DNA of 5,823 nucleotides from DSNY01 sp037446035 (GCA_037446035.1 JBBIJJ010000222.1:1-5823); one strand, 5' to 3'; positions 1 through 5,650 are shown, numbered from the stretch's first letter. The notes: generated by a model from the letters alone, not told the origin. Numbers and translations are program-made.

Positions 1-20
1 CCAAGGCCTGCGGGCCTTGG
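1..20. terminator. Perfect hairpin at left edge, possible terminator of an upstream gene
   Basis: CCAAGGCC (1-8) and GGCCTTGG (13-20) are perfect complements around a TGCG tetraloop. The stem is compact and GC-rich like an intrinsic terminator, but the bases after it (CTGTGGCCGTCT) contain no T tract, and the window begins at the first base of the stem, so its upstream context is missing. It most likely ends transcription of a gene to the left of the window. It could also lie downstream of the leftward ilvE group, though it is 370 nt past the last stop codon. The structure is seen; the terminator role is inferred. Confidence 0.4.
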
Positions 21-111
21 CTGTGGCCGTCTCGCGCAATCCGCATCCCGCATGCATCCGCGCAATTGCCGCGCCCCTCGTGAAATATCCGGGCTCGCTG
101 TCGCCGGTTCC

Positions 112-183
112 GTCATCGCGAGCCGCGCGAGCGATCTCGGCATTGCGAGCGGCGGAGATTCCTCGCCGTTGGCTCGGAATGAC
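112..183. repeat. 72-bp element with imperfect terminal inverted repeats (GTCAT...ATGAC)
   Basis: The element opens with GTCATCGCGAGC (112-123) and closes with GCTCGGAATGAC (172-183). The reverse complement of the closing end is GTCATTCCGAGC, which matches the opening end at 10 of 12 positions. Between them are repeated GCGAGC-type words (for example GCATTGCGAGC near 140-150). It contains no credible coding sequence. Short intergenic repeats beginning GTCATTGCGAGC are scattered through many bacterial genomes, and this looks like one of that type. The last 15 bases (TTGGCTCGGAATGAC, 169-183) recur exactly in reverse complement at 5808-5822. The family name and copy number are unknown. Confidence 0.55.
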
Positions 184-245
184 GAAGGACGAGGGTTGCG
201 TCCGTCGGGCGCTTGTGACGTGTTGCAAGAATCAGCAAGAGGCAA

Positions 246-278
246 CGGGAATGACAAAGCATTCTTCTTCGGCATGAC
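246..278. repeat. Two further degenerate GGAATGAC repeat units
   Basis: CGGGAATGAC (246-255) and CGGCATGAC (270-278) repeat the end of the 112-183 element, with their ATGAC ends 23 bp apart. That is close to the 23-24 bp spacing of the opposite-strand units at 5761-5823. CGGGAATGAC is the exact reverse complement of GTCATTCCCG at 5651-5660 and 5761-5770. Apart from these units and the 112-183 element, I see no gene, RNA or promoter between positions 21 and 352. Open frames there have no recognisable protein character. Confidence 0.5.
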
Positions 279-352
279 AAGGCACTTTTTCACGGCCTGG
301 GGCTTGCAGTCGCCGCACTCCTCGAAGCGACCACGAACTCGACCCGCGCTCG

Positions 353-412
353 CGGACTCAATGCAACGGACGGCTCGGCGGTTCCGGACTCAATGCAACG
401 GGCCGCTCGGCG
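353..412. repeat. 28-bp direct duplication of the 3' end of the NTF2-like gene
   Basis: Positions 353-380 and 385-412 are near-identical 28-bp copies offset by 32 bp, with two mismatches (370/402 and 372/404). The right copy contains the last codons and the TGA stop (390-392) of the NTF2-like gene, reading P-S-G-P-L-H-stop on the minus strand. The left copy, in its own frame, would read P-S-R-P-L-H-stop. The extra copy therefore lies just after the gene and does not extend the protein. It looks like a local tandem duplication that includes the stop codon. Confidence 0.8.
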
Positions 413-830
413 TCTCGATTTCACGCGCCTGTCCCTCGGGCGCGGGGCACGCGTGGTGCAGCACCATCTTCCATCCGCCCGGCGTCTTGACGTAGGCGTT
501 GGTGGCGAACACGTGTGCGATCTGCTGCTGGCGCCCCTGCGTGACGACGACCTCTTCGATCACCGCATGCAGCGCGACGGTCGGCGTCTCGATCGACTTC
601 TTGGAGCCGGCGCGGATATGCAGCGGGCCGTTGGCGAGGATCGCACGCCACGAACCCACCACTGCCGCGTGGCCGACCAGCCGCGGGCCGTTCGGATGGA
701 TGCAGACCACGTCCTCGTCGTGGAGCCACAGCTCGGCGACGGCTTCGGCGTCACCCGCTTCGAGCGCCTCGTAAAACGCCTGCTCGCACTCGGCGGGCGA
801 CGCGAACAGCAGCGGCTTGGTCAACGACAT
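390..830 (-). CDS. NTF2-like / SnoaL-like (DUF4440-type) domain protein, 146 aa
   Basis: This is a small single-domain alpha+beta-cone protein. It begins with an amphipathic helix (residues 12-35, CEQAFYEALEAGDAEAVAELW), then VVCIHPNGPRLVGHAAVVGSW (about 41-61), and ends with the strands AHVFATNAYVKTPGGWKMVLHHACPAP (about 105-131). This is the layout of the NTF2/SnoaL fold, and the length is normal. Members are varied: some are enzymes such as isomerases or cyclases, others are binding domains. No substrate or catalytic residue set can be named. There is no signal peptide, so it is likely cytosolic. I chose the ATG at 830 because the family homology begins there. A GTG at 881, 5 nt after the zinc-finger stop and with AAGGGA (892-897) 10 nt upstream, would add 17 residues of unfamily-like sequence; the ATG itself lacks a clear ribosome site. 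The C-terminal tail past residue 132 looks unconserved. It is probably the last gene of the ilvE transcript. Confidence 0.8.
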   Translation of the reverse strand: MSLTKPLLFASPAECEQAFYEALEAGDAEAVAELWLHDEDVVCIHPNGPRLVGHAAVVGSWRAILANGPLHIRAGSKKSIETPTVALHAVIEEVVVTQGRQQQIAHVFATNAYVKTPGGWKMVLHHACPAPEGQAREIETPSGPLH

Positions 831-885
831 CGTGACGTGATCGACAGCGCGTCGGCGCGTGGCATGGCCGCCGACGCACACGGCC

Positions 886-1080
886 TCAGTGTCCCTTGAC
901 GACCTCGCCCGGCTTGAGCCGGTAGCGCGTGCCGCAGTACGGGCACATCGCTTCGCCGGTCTTGGTCACGTCGAGGAACACGCGCGGATGATGGTTCCAC
1001 AATGGCATCGCGGGGTTGGGGCAGAACGCGGGCAGATCCTTGGCCGCGAGTTCGACCACCGGCAGTTCGATCGTGCTCAT
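886..1080 (-). CDS. Small zinc-finger protein, CHCC type (zf-CHCC, NDUFS6-related), 64 aa
   Basis: The protein carries the CHCC zinc-finger pattern. Counting from the chosen start, the likely ligands are C20, one of H30/H31, C46 and C49, in CPNPAMPLWNHHPRVFLDV followed by CPYCGTRYRL. The family is related to the zinc-binding subunit of mitochondrial complex I (NDUFS6, 13 kDa); bacterial members are about 60-70 residues and their role is poorly defined. Zinc binding is inferred from the motif. The start at 1080 is supported by the ATGA overlap with the ilvE stop (TGA 1077-1079, ATG 1078-1080), which implies translational coupling. A TTG at 1095 would only add five residues. There is no signal peptide or membrane segment. 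In Burkholderiales and relatives I recall this gene directly after ilvE, often followed by a heptosyltransferase gene (waaF), which is absent here. Confidence 0.9.
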   Translation of the reverse strand: MSTIELPVVELAAKDLPAFCPNPAMPLWNHHPRVFLDVTKTGEAMCPYCGTRYRLKPGEVVKGH

Positions 1081-1997
1081 ACTTTCGTCAGCCAATGCTT
1101 GTACTTGGCGGCGCGGCCGTTGACCACGTCGAAGAACAGGTTCTGGATCTTTTCCGTGATCGGACCGCGCTTGCCTGCGCCGATGGCGCGCCCGTCGAGT
1201 TCGCGGATCGGCGTCACTTCGGCGGCGGTGCCGGTGAAGAACGCTTCGTCGGCCAGGTACACGTCGTCGCGCGTCATCGGTATCGCGGTCACCGTGAGCC
1301 CGAGGTCGCCGGCCAGCTCGATCACGCTGCGGCGGGTGATGCCGATCAGCCCCGAGACCATCTGCGGCTCGTACAGACGACCGTCGCGCACGATGAAGAG
1401 GTTCTCACCCGCGCCTTCGGCGACGAAGCCGTTGGTGTCCAGCAGCAACGCCTCGTCGTAACCCTCGCGCGTGGCCTCCAGGTTGGCCAGGATCGAGTTG
1501 ACGTAGTGGCCCGCGGTCTTGGAGCGCACCATCGACACGTTGATGTGGTGCCGCGCGTAGGACGAGGTCTTCACGCGAATGCCCTTCTGCAGCCCTTCCT
1601 CGCCGAGGTACGCGCCCCACGGCCACGCGGCGATCGCCACGTGCACCTTGGCGCCCTTGGGGCTGACGCCCATCTTCTCGGAACCGTAGAAGACGATCGG
1701 CCGCAGGTAGCACGAGTCGAGCCTGTTGGCGCGAACGACCTCGCGCTGCGCGTCCGCGAGCTGCTCGAGCGAATACGGGATCTCCATCATGAAGATCTTC
1801 GCCGAGTTGAACAGCCGCTCGGTGTGCTCGCGCAGCCTGAAGATCGCCGTGCCGTCGGCGGTCTTGTACGCGCGCACGCCTTCGAACACCGCCAGCCCGT
1901 AGTGCAGCGAATGCGTCAACACGTGCGTGGTCGCATCGCGCCACGGCACCAGCTTGCCGTCGTACCAGATCGATCCGTCGCGGTCGGCCATCGACAT
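1077..1997 (-). CDS. ilvE: Branched-chain amino acid aminotransferase (EC 2.6.1.42)
   Basis: This PLP-dependent, fold-type IV transaminase moves the amino group between glutamate and the 2-oxo acids of leucine, isoleucine and valine, the last step of their synthesis. The 306 residues match the family length. Visible marks are the N-terminal HYGLAVFEGVRAY (32-44), RSKTAGHYVNS with the expected Schiff-base lysine K160, EGAGENLF (194-201) whose E194 should contact the pyridine nitrogen, GITR (219-222), and YLADEAFFTGTAAEVTPI (247-264). No key residue is missing. The start ATG at 1997 has GGGAG (2005-2009) 7 nt upstream; the alternative ATG at 1991 would be too far from it. It overlaps the next gene by ATGA. 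Its divergent position next to an AzlCD exporter fits branched-chain amino acid balance. It should be cytosolic. Confidence 0.97.
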   Translation of the reverse strand: MSMADRDGSIWYDGKLVPWRDATTHVLTHSLHYGLAVFEGVRAYKTADGTAIFRLREHTERLFNSAKIFMMEIPYSLEQLADAQREVVRANRLDSCYLRPIVFYGSEKMGVSPKGAKVHVAIAAWPWGAYLGEEGLQKGIRVKTSSYARHHINVSMVRSKTAGHYVNSILANLEATREGYDEALLLDTNGFVAEGAGENLFIVRDGRLYEPQMVSGLIGITRRSVIELAGDLGLTVTAIPMTRDDVYLADEAFFTGTAAEVTPIRELDGRAIGAGKRGPITEKIQNLFFDVVNGRAAKYKHWLTKV

Positions 1998-2004
1998 CGT
2001 CGTT

Positions 2005-2009
2005 CTCCC
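2005..2009 (-). promoter_or_regulatory. Ribosome binding site of ilvE
   Basis: GGGAG on the minus strand lies 7 nt before the ATG at 1997. This spacing favours 1997 over the in-frame ATG six bases further in. Confidence 0.75.
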
Positions 2010-2021
2010 GAAAGTGAGCGG

Positions 2022-2051
2022 ATTCTAACGACTAGGAATGCCTTCCTATAA
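2022..2051 (-). promoter_or_regulatory. Candidate ilvE promoter, facing left
   Basis: Read on the minus strand, TAGAAT (2027 to 2022) is a good -10 hexamer. An 18-bp spacer upstream is TTATAG (2051 to 2046), a weak -35 with 3 of 6 consensus bases. Initiation near 2015 would give a short leader of about 18 nt holding the GGGAG ribosome site. The weak -35 overlaps the -10 of the opposite promoter, so the two promoters share sequence. This is a motif-based prediction only. Confidence 0.45.
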
Positions 2052-2052
2052 T
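2023..2052 (+). promoter_or_regulatory. Candidate promoter of the MFS-azlCD transport genes
   Basis: TATAAT (2047-2052) is a perfect sigma-70 -10 hexamer in a GC-rich background where such a match is unlikely by chance. With an 18-bp spacer the -35 would be TTCTAA (2023-2028), only 3 of 6 consensus bases, which suggests dependence on an activator or modest strength. Initiation near 2059 gives a leader of roughly 14 nt containing AGGGAG (2062-2067), 5 nt before the ATG at 2073. The -35 overlaps the opposing ilvE -10. Confidence 0.6.
2033..2048. promoter_or_regulatory. 16-bp palindrome between divergent promoters, candidate operator
   Basis: TAGGAA (2033-2038) and TTCCTA (2043-2048) are perfect inverted arms around a 4-nt spacer TGCC. 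The site lies between the two -10 hexamers and its right arm overlaps the first two bases of TATAAT, so a bound protein would hinder polymerase on the rightward promoter and possibly also leftward. Each arm matches the Lrp half-site YAGHAW at five of six positions, but the spacer is 4 nt, not the 3 of the E. coli consensus. The palindrome is seen; the operator role and any Lrp link are inferred. Confidence 0.45.
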
Positions 2053-2072
2053 CCGCGCCTCAGGGAGCCTCG

Positions 2073-3269
2073 ATGAACAACCCCGCTGCTGCGCGGCGGC
2101 AGGTCCTGCTGCTGGTCGTCTGCCAGGCGCTGCTGTACGTCAACAACGTCACGCTGATCGCCGTCAACGGGCTCGCGGGGCTGGCGCTCGGCCCCAGCCC
2201 GCTGTGGGCCACGCTGCCGGTGACGACCTACATCGTCGGCTCCGCGCTCGCGACCGTGCCCGCCTCGTTCGCGATGGCGCGCTGGGGCCGCCGCAACGGC
2301 TTCATGTTCGGCACCGCGATGGGCTTCGTCGGCACGTCGATCACGATGAGCGCGATGCTCGCGAGCAGCTTTGCGCTGCTGTGCTTCGGCACCTTCGTCG
2401 TCGGGCTGTACAACGCGTTCGCGCAATACTTGCGCTTCGCCGCGGCCGACGTAGCCGACGCATACGATCCATCGCTGAAGGAACGCGCGATCGCGTGGGT
2501 GCTTGCCGGCGGCATCGCGGGCGGCATCGTCGGCCCGGAGATGAGCAAGCTCACGCGCTCGCTGCTGCCGGTGGAATTTGCCGGTACCTACATCGGGCTG
2601 GCGGCGATCGCGTTCGTTGCGATGCTGATCGCGAGCCGCCTGCACATCCCGCACGGGCACGCGGCCGCGCACGGACCGGCGCGCCCGCTCAGGGACATCG
2701 CGGCGCAGCCGGCGCTCGTCGTGGCAGCGCTCGTCGGCGCAATCAGCTACGGCGCGATGAACCTGCTGATGACCGCCACGCCGCTGGCGATGAAGGTGTG
2801 CGGCTTCGGTTATCCCGAGGCGGCCGACGTGATCAAGTGGCACGTCGTCGCGATGTTCGCGCCGGGCTTCTTCACCGGGCATCTGGTGCGTCGCTTCGGC
2901 ACCTTGCCGATCATGCTGGCCGGGTGCGTGATGATGTTCGCGACGATGGCGATCGCGCACCATGGACTGAGCTACTGGCACTTCTGGTCCGCGCTCGTGC
3001 TGCTGGGCGTCGGCTGGAACTTCATGTTCGTCGGCGCCACCACGCTGCTGACCACCACCTACACGCCGGCCGAGAAGGCCAAGGTCCAGGGCGCGAACGA
3101 CCTCGCCGTGTTCCTGACGATGATCACCTCGTCGGCCGCTTCGGGCGCGCTGTTGTCGGCTACCGGCTGGACGGACTTGAACCTCTGGTCGCTGCCGTTC
3201 GTCGCGTTGGCCGCGGCCGCGATCGTGCTGCTGATGCGGCGGCCCGCCGCACGGCCGGCCGCCGCATGA
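2073..3269 (+). CDS. Major facilitator superfamily permease, 398 aa, substrate unknown
   Basis: This is an inner-membrane secondary transporter of usual MFS length with about 12 hydrophobic segments. The first runs from about residue 10 to 30, and a hydrophilic central loop at about 190-212 (HIPHGHAAAHGPARPLRD) separates the two halves. FAMARWGRRNGF (66-77) is a degenerate motif A in the loop between segments 2 and 3. Other notable stretches are NAFAQYLRFAAADVAD (114-129) and IKWHVVAMFAPGFFTGHLVRRFG (254-276), the second-half counterpart. I recall related sequences annotated as generic or putative riboflavin-type MFS transporters, but nothing here fixes the substrate and there is no riboswitch upstream. 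The start has AGGGAG 5 nt before it and lies just behind TATAAT. Its stop overlaps the azlC start (ATGA at 3266-3269), so it is the first gene of a coupled operon with the amino acid exporter. Confidence 0.88.
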   Translation: MNNPAAARRQVLLLVVCQALLYVNNVTLIAVNGLAGLALGPSPLWATLPVTTYIVGSALATVPASFAMARWGRRNGFMFGTAMGFVGTSITMSAMLASSFALLCFGTFVVGLYNAFAQYLRFAAADVADAYDPSLKERAIAWVLAGGIAGGIVGPEMSKLTRSLLPVEFAGTYIGLAAIAFVAMLIASRLHIPHGHAAAHGPARPLRDIAAQPALVVAALVGAISYGAMNLLMTATPLAMKVCGFGYPEAADVIKWHVVAMFAPGFFTGHLVRRFGTLPIMLAGCVMMFATMAIAHHGLSYWHFWSALVLLGVGWNFMFVGATTLLTTTYTPAEKAKVQGANDLAVFLTMITSSAASGALLSATGWTDLNLWSLPFVALAAAAIVLLMRRPAARPAAA

Positions 3270-4021
3270 GCGAGCGCGCGACGAGCAGCCGCGAAGACGT
3301 CCTCGCGCAGTTGCGCCGCGCAGCCTTCGTGCGCGGTATGCGCGCGGTGGCACCGGCGCTGGTCGCCACCGCCGTCTGGGGGCTCGTCACCGGGGTGGCG
3401 ATGGTGAAGACGGGGCTCACCGAGTGGCAGGCGCTGGGCATGTCGCTCGCCGTGTTCGCCGGCACCGCGCAGATGGCCGCGCTGCCGCTGATCGCGGCCG
3501 GCGCCCCGGTCTGGGTTGTGCTCGTCACCGCCGCCGTCGTCAACCTGCGCTTCGTGATCTTCTCGGCGACGCTGTGGCCGTACCTGCGGCACCTGCCGCT
3601 CGCCAAACGGCTGGCGCTCGGCTACGTCACCGCCGACATCGCCGCCGCGGTGTTCGTCGCGCGTTACGCGCACGCGCCTGCGGACGAGCGCGGCGGCATC
3701 GAGCAAGTGTGGTTCCTGCTCGGCGTGACCACGACGATCTGGCTCGCGTGGCAGGCGGCTTCGATCGCCGGCATCTTCATCGCCGGCGGCATCCCGGGCG
3801 CCTGGGGACTGGAGTTCGCGGCGATCCTGGCGTTGCTCGGCTTGACGATGCCGATGATCACCAGCCGCCCGGCACTGGCCGGCGCGACGGTGGCCGCGAT
3901 CGTGGCGGTGGCCGCGACGGACTTTCCGCTGAAGCTCGGTCTGCTCGCCGCGGTGATCGCCGGCACCGCGGTCGCGATGACCGCCGAAATCGCTTTCGAT
4001 CGCGGGCGCAGCGGCCGATGA
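3266..4021 (+). CDS. azlC: AzlC-family branched-chain amino acid exporter, large subunit
   Basis: This is the large membrane subunit of a two-component amino acid exporter (AzlCD in Bacillus, YgaZH in E. coli, BrnFE in Corynebacterium), known in characterised members to export valine, leucine, isoleucine and sometimes methionine. The 251 residues are within the family range. Family features are FVRGMRAVAPALVATAVWG (21-39), LAVFAGTAQMAALPLI (61-76, the FAG[ST]AQ motif) and VVNLRFVIFSATLWPYLRHLP (91-111), followed by hydrophobic segments at about 148-170, 182-198 and 203-241. The N-terminal 20 residues are polar and cytosolic. Its ATG overlaps the preceding MFS stop, and its own stop overlaps the azlD start. 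No ribosome site is evident, so translation is probably coupled. The amino acids actually exported here are not determinable from sequence. Confidence 0.93.
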   Translation: MSERATSSREDVLAQLRRAAFVRGMRAVAPALVATAVWGLVTGVAMVKTGLTEWQALGMSLAVFAGTAQMAALPLIAAGAPVWVVLVTAAVVNLRFVIFSATLWPYLRHLPLAKRLALGYVTADIAAAVFVARYAHAPADERGGIEQVWFLLGVTTTIWLAWQAASIAGIFIAGGIPGAWGLEFAAILALLGLTMPMITSRPALAGATVAAIVAVAATDFPLKLGLLAAVIAGTAVAMTAEIAFDRGRSGR

Positions 4022-4344
4022 GCGCGCTCGAGATCTGGGCCACGATCGTGGGGCTCGCGCTGGTGACGCTCGTCACGCGCAACGTGTTCCTCGTGCTCGG
4101 CGAGCTGCTGCCGATGCCGCAGCGGCTGCAGCACGGACTGCGCTACGCGCCGGCGTGCGCGCTCGCCGCACTGCTCGCGCCCGAGCTGCTCGTGCAGCAA
4201 GGCGCACTCGCGCCCACACTAGCCAACCACAAGTTCGTCGCCGCCCTGGCGGCGATCGCCACGATGCTGGCCACGCGCAGCATCGTCGCGACGATGACGG
4301 TCGGCATGGGCGCGTTCGCAGCGGCGCGCCACTTTCTTGCCTGA
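4018..4344 (+). CDS. azlD: AzlD-family branched-chain amino acid exporter, small subunit
   Basis: This 108-residue protein is the small partner of AzlC and is almost entirely hydrophobic, with three to four membrane segments (about 5-30, 44-58, 72-86 and 90-105). Family marks are the TRNVFLVLGELLP stretch with a conserved arginine (R21) in or near the first segment, and LRYAPACALAALLAPELL (41-58). Both subunits are needed for export in characterised systems. The ATG (4018-4020) overlaps the azlC TGA (4019-4021), the usual azlCD arrangement, implying equal and coupled synthesis. There are no anomalies in length or sequence. Confidence 0.92.
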   Translation: MSALEIWATIVGLALVTLVTRNVFLVLGELLPMPQRLQHGLRYAPACALAALLAPELLVQQGALAPTLANHKFVAALAAIATMLATRSIVATMTVGMGAFAAARHFLA

Positions 4345-4367
4345 GACGATCCGCCGCGCCGCCTGCG

Positions 4368-5567
4368 ATGAACGCAACCGCCGCCCGCCCGCGCCTGCCC
4401 GCCGCGATCTGGGTGCTCGGCGGCGTCAGCCTGCTGATGGACGTCTCCTCGGAGATGATCCATAGCCTGCTGCCGGTGTTCATGGTCAGCGCGCTCGGCG
4501 CCAGCGCGCTGGCGGTGGGCTTGATCGAAGGCGCTGCCGAATCGACCGCGCTGATCGTCAAGGTCTTCTCCGGCGCGCTGTCGGACTACTTCGGCAAGCG
4601 CAAGTGGCTCGCGGTCGCCGGCTACGCGCTGGGGGCGGCGACCAAACCGGTGTTCGCGCTGGCGCCGACCGTGGGCTGGGTGTTCGCCGCGCGCGTGGCC
4701 GATCGCATCGGCAAAGGCGTGCGCGGCGCGCCGCGCGACGCGCTGGTGGCCGATCTGGCGCCGCCGGCGATCCGCGGCGCGGCGTTTGGCCTGCGGCAGG
4801 CGCTCGATACCGTGGGCGCCGTGCTCGGTCCGGCGCTCGCGGTGGCGTTGATGCTCGCCTGGGCGAACGACTTTCGCGCCGTGTTCTGGGTCGCCGTGAT
4901 CCCGGGCGCAGCCGCGGTCGCGCTGCTAGTGTTCGGCGTGCGCGAGCCCGAGCGACGCGCCACGGGCGAGCGGCGAACCAATCCGATTACGCTCGCCAAC
5001 CTGCGCCGGCTCGGCCGCGCGTACTGGTGGGTCGTCGTCCTCGGCGCGCTGTTCACGCTGGCGCGCTTTTCCGAGGCGTTTCTGGTTCTGCGCGCGCAGC
5101 AGGGCGGCATGCCGGTGGCCTGGGTGCCGCTGGTGATGGTGGCGATGAACGTCGTGTATGCGCTGTCGGCGTATCCGTTCGGCCACTTGGCCGACCGCAT
5201 CAGCCACACGCGGCTGCTGGCGCTGGGGCTGGCGGTGCTGGTCGCCGCCGACCTCGTGCTGGCCGCCGGCAACCACTGGGCGATCGTGCTCGCCGGCGTG
5301 CTGCTGTGGGGCCTGCACATGGGCATGACGCAGGGCCTGCTAGCGACGATGGTCGCCGACACCGCGCCGCAAGACCTGCGCGGAACCGCTTTCGGTTTCT
5401 TCTACCTCGTCAGCGGCGTGGCCATGCTCGCCGCCAGCGTGCTGGCCGGCGCGCTGTGGGATGCGCTCGGCGCCGCGTTCACGTTCTACGCCGGCGCGGG
5501 CTTCTGCGTACTGACGCTCGCAACGCTGGCGCTGGCGCCGAAGGCGAAGTTGGCGCGTGGCTCCTGA
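4368..5567 (+). CDS. Major facilitator superfamily permease, 399 aa, substrate unknown
   Basis: This is an inner-membrane MFS protein of normal length with about 12 segments. It is of the group with LLMDVSSEMIHSLLPVF (22-38) in the first segment, motif A as GALSDYFGKRKW (69-80), and RVADRIGKGVRGAPRDALVAD (109-129), in which the RIGKG.R..PRDAL signature is strongly conserved. The second half repeats motif A as FGHLADRISHTRLL (271-284). Members are often annotated as drug or unspecified permeases; the substrate is unknown. The two MFS proteins in this window show no close similarity, so they are not a recent duplication. The start at 4368 was chosen because MFS-like sequence begins there. The frame stays open upstream to 4155 only as a shadow of azlD, and that extension is arginine-rich and not protein-like. 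The gene begins 23 nt after azlD with no clear ribosome site, so co-transcription is likely but not proven. Confidence 0.88.
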   Translation: MNATAARPRLPAAIWVLGGVSLLMDVSSEMIHSLLPVFMVSALGASALAVGLIEGAAESTALIVKVFSGALSDYFGKRKWLAVAGYALGAATKPVFALAPTVGWVFAARVADRIGKGVRGAPRDALVADLAPPAIRGAAFGLRQALDTVGAVLGPALAVALMLAWANDFRAVFWVAVIPGAAAVALLVFGVREPERRATGERRTNPITLANLRRLGRAYWWVVVLGALFTLARFSEAFLVLRAQQGGMPVAWVPLVMVAMNVVYALSAYPFGHLADRISHTRLLALGLAVLVAADLVLAAGNHWAIVLAGVLLWGLHMGMTQGLLATMVADTAPQDLRGTAFGFFYLVSGVAMLAASVLAGALWDALGAAFTFYAGAGFCVLTLATLALAPKAKLARGS

Positions 5568-5597
5568 GCACTGCTCGTGCTCGTGGCACGCGCCAAC
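5549..5597 (+). terminator. Nested inverted repeat spanning the last stop codon, possible terminator
   Basis: GTTGGCGCGTG (5549-5559) and CACGCGCCAAC (5587-5597) are perfect 11-bp complements around a 27-nt interior that contains the TGA (5565-5567). Inside is a second perfect hairpin, GAGCAC (5566-5571) and GTGCTC (5577-5582), with a 5-nt loop. The transcript could form a long branched stem at the end of the transport operon. There is no T run after it, so it is not a classic intrinsic terminator; it could stop polymerase, protect the 3' end or mark a Rho-dependent end. The structure is seen; the role is inferred. Confidence 0.5.
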
Positions 5598-5650
5598 CGC
5601 CCGGCATCCGCATCTGTTCGTCGTTGCTTGATTCCGAGCGGGCCGCCCTC

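Noticed and set aside
17..495. Overlapping forward open frames of 86 and 147 aa in the left non-coding region
   Set aside because: They have no domain character, are rich in A, R, S and P, run through the repeat patch and into the 3' end of a well-supported minus-strand gene, and lack ribosome sites.
1002..2051. 349-aa forward open frame opposite ilvE
   Set aside because: It is antisense to a complete, motif-bearing ilvE. Its composition (H, R, D, V, G) is the usual mirror of a GC-rich gene, not a protein.
1998..2072. Riboswitch or leader-peptide attenuator for the transport operon or ilvE
   Set aside because: Predicted leaders are only about 14-18 nt in either direction, too short for an aptamer or a leader peptide with branched-chain codons.
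2204..3265. Upstream extension of the azlC frame through the first MFS gene
   Set aside because: The frame is open only as a shadow of the MFS gene. AzlC homology begins near the ATG at 3266, which also makes the ATGA overlap.
2046..3353. 435-aa reverse open frame opposite the first MFS gene
   Set aside because: It is an arginine- and glutamine-rich low-complexity translation antisense to a clear 12-segment transporter; a long antisense frame is expected in GC-rich DNA.
4155..4367. 71-residue N-terminal extension of the second MFS protein
   Set aside because: It overlaps azlD in another frame and reads as an arginine-rich string. MFS-like sequence starts at the ATG at 4368.
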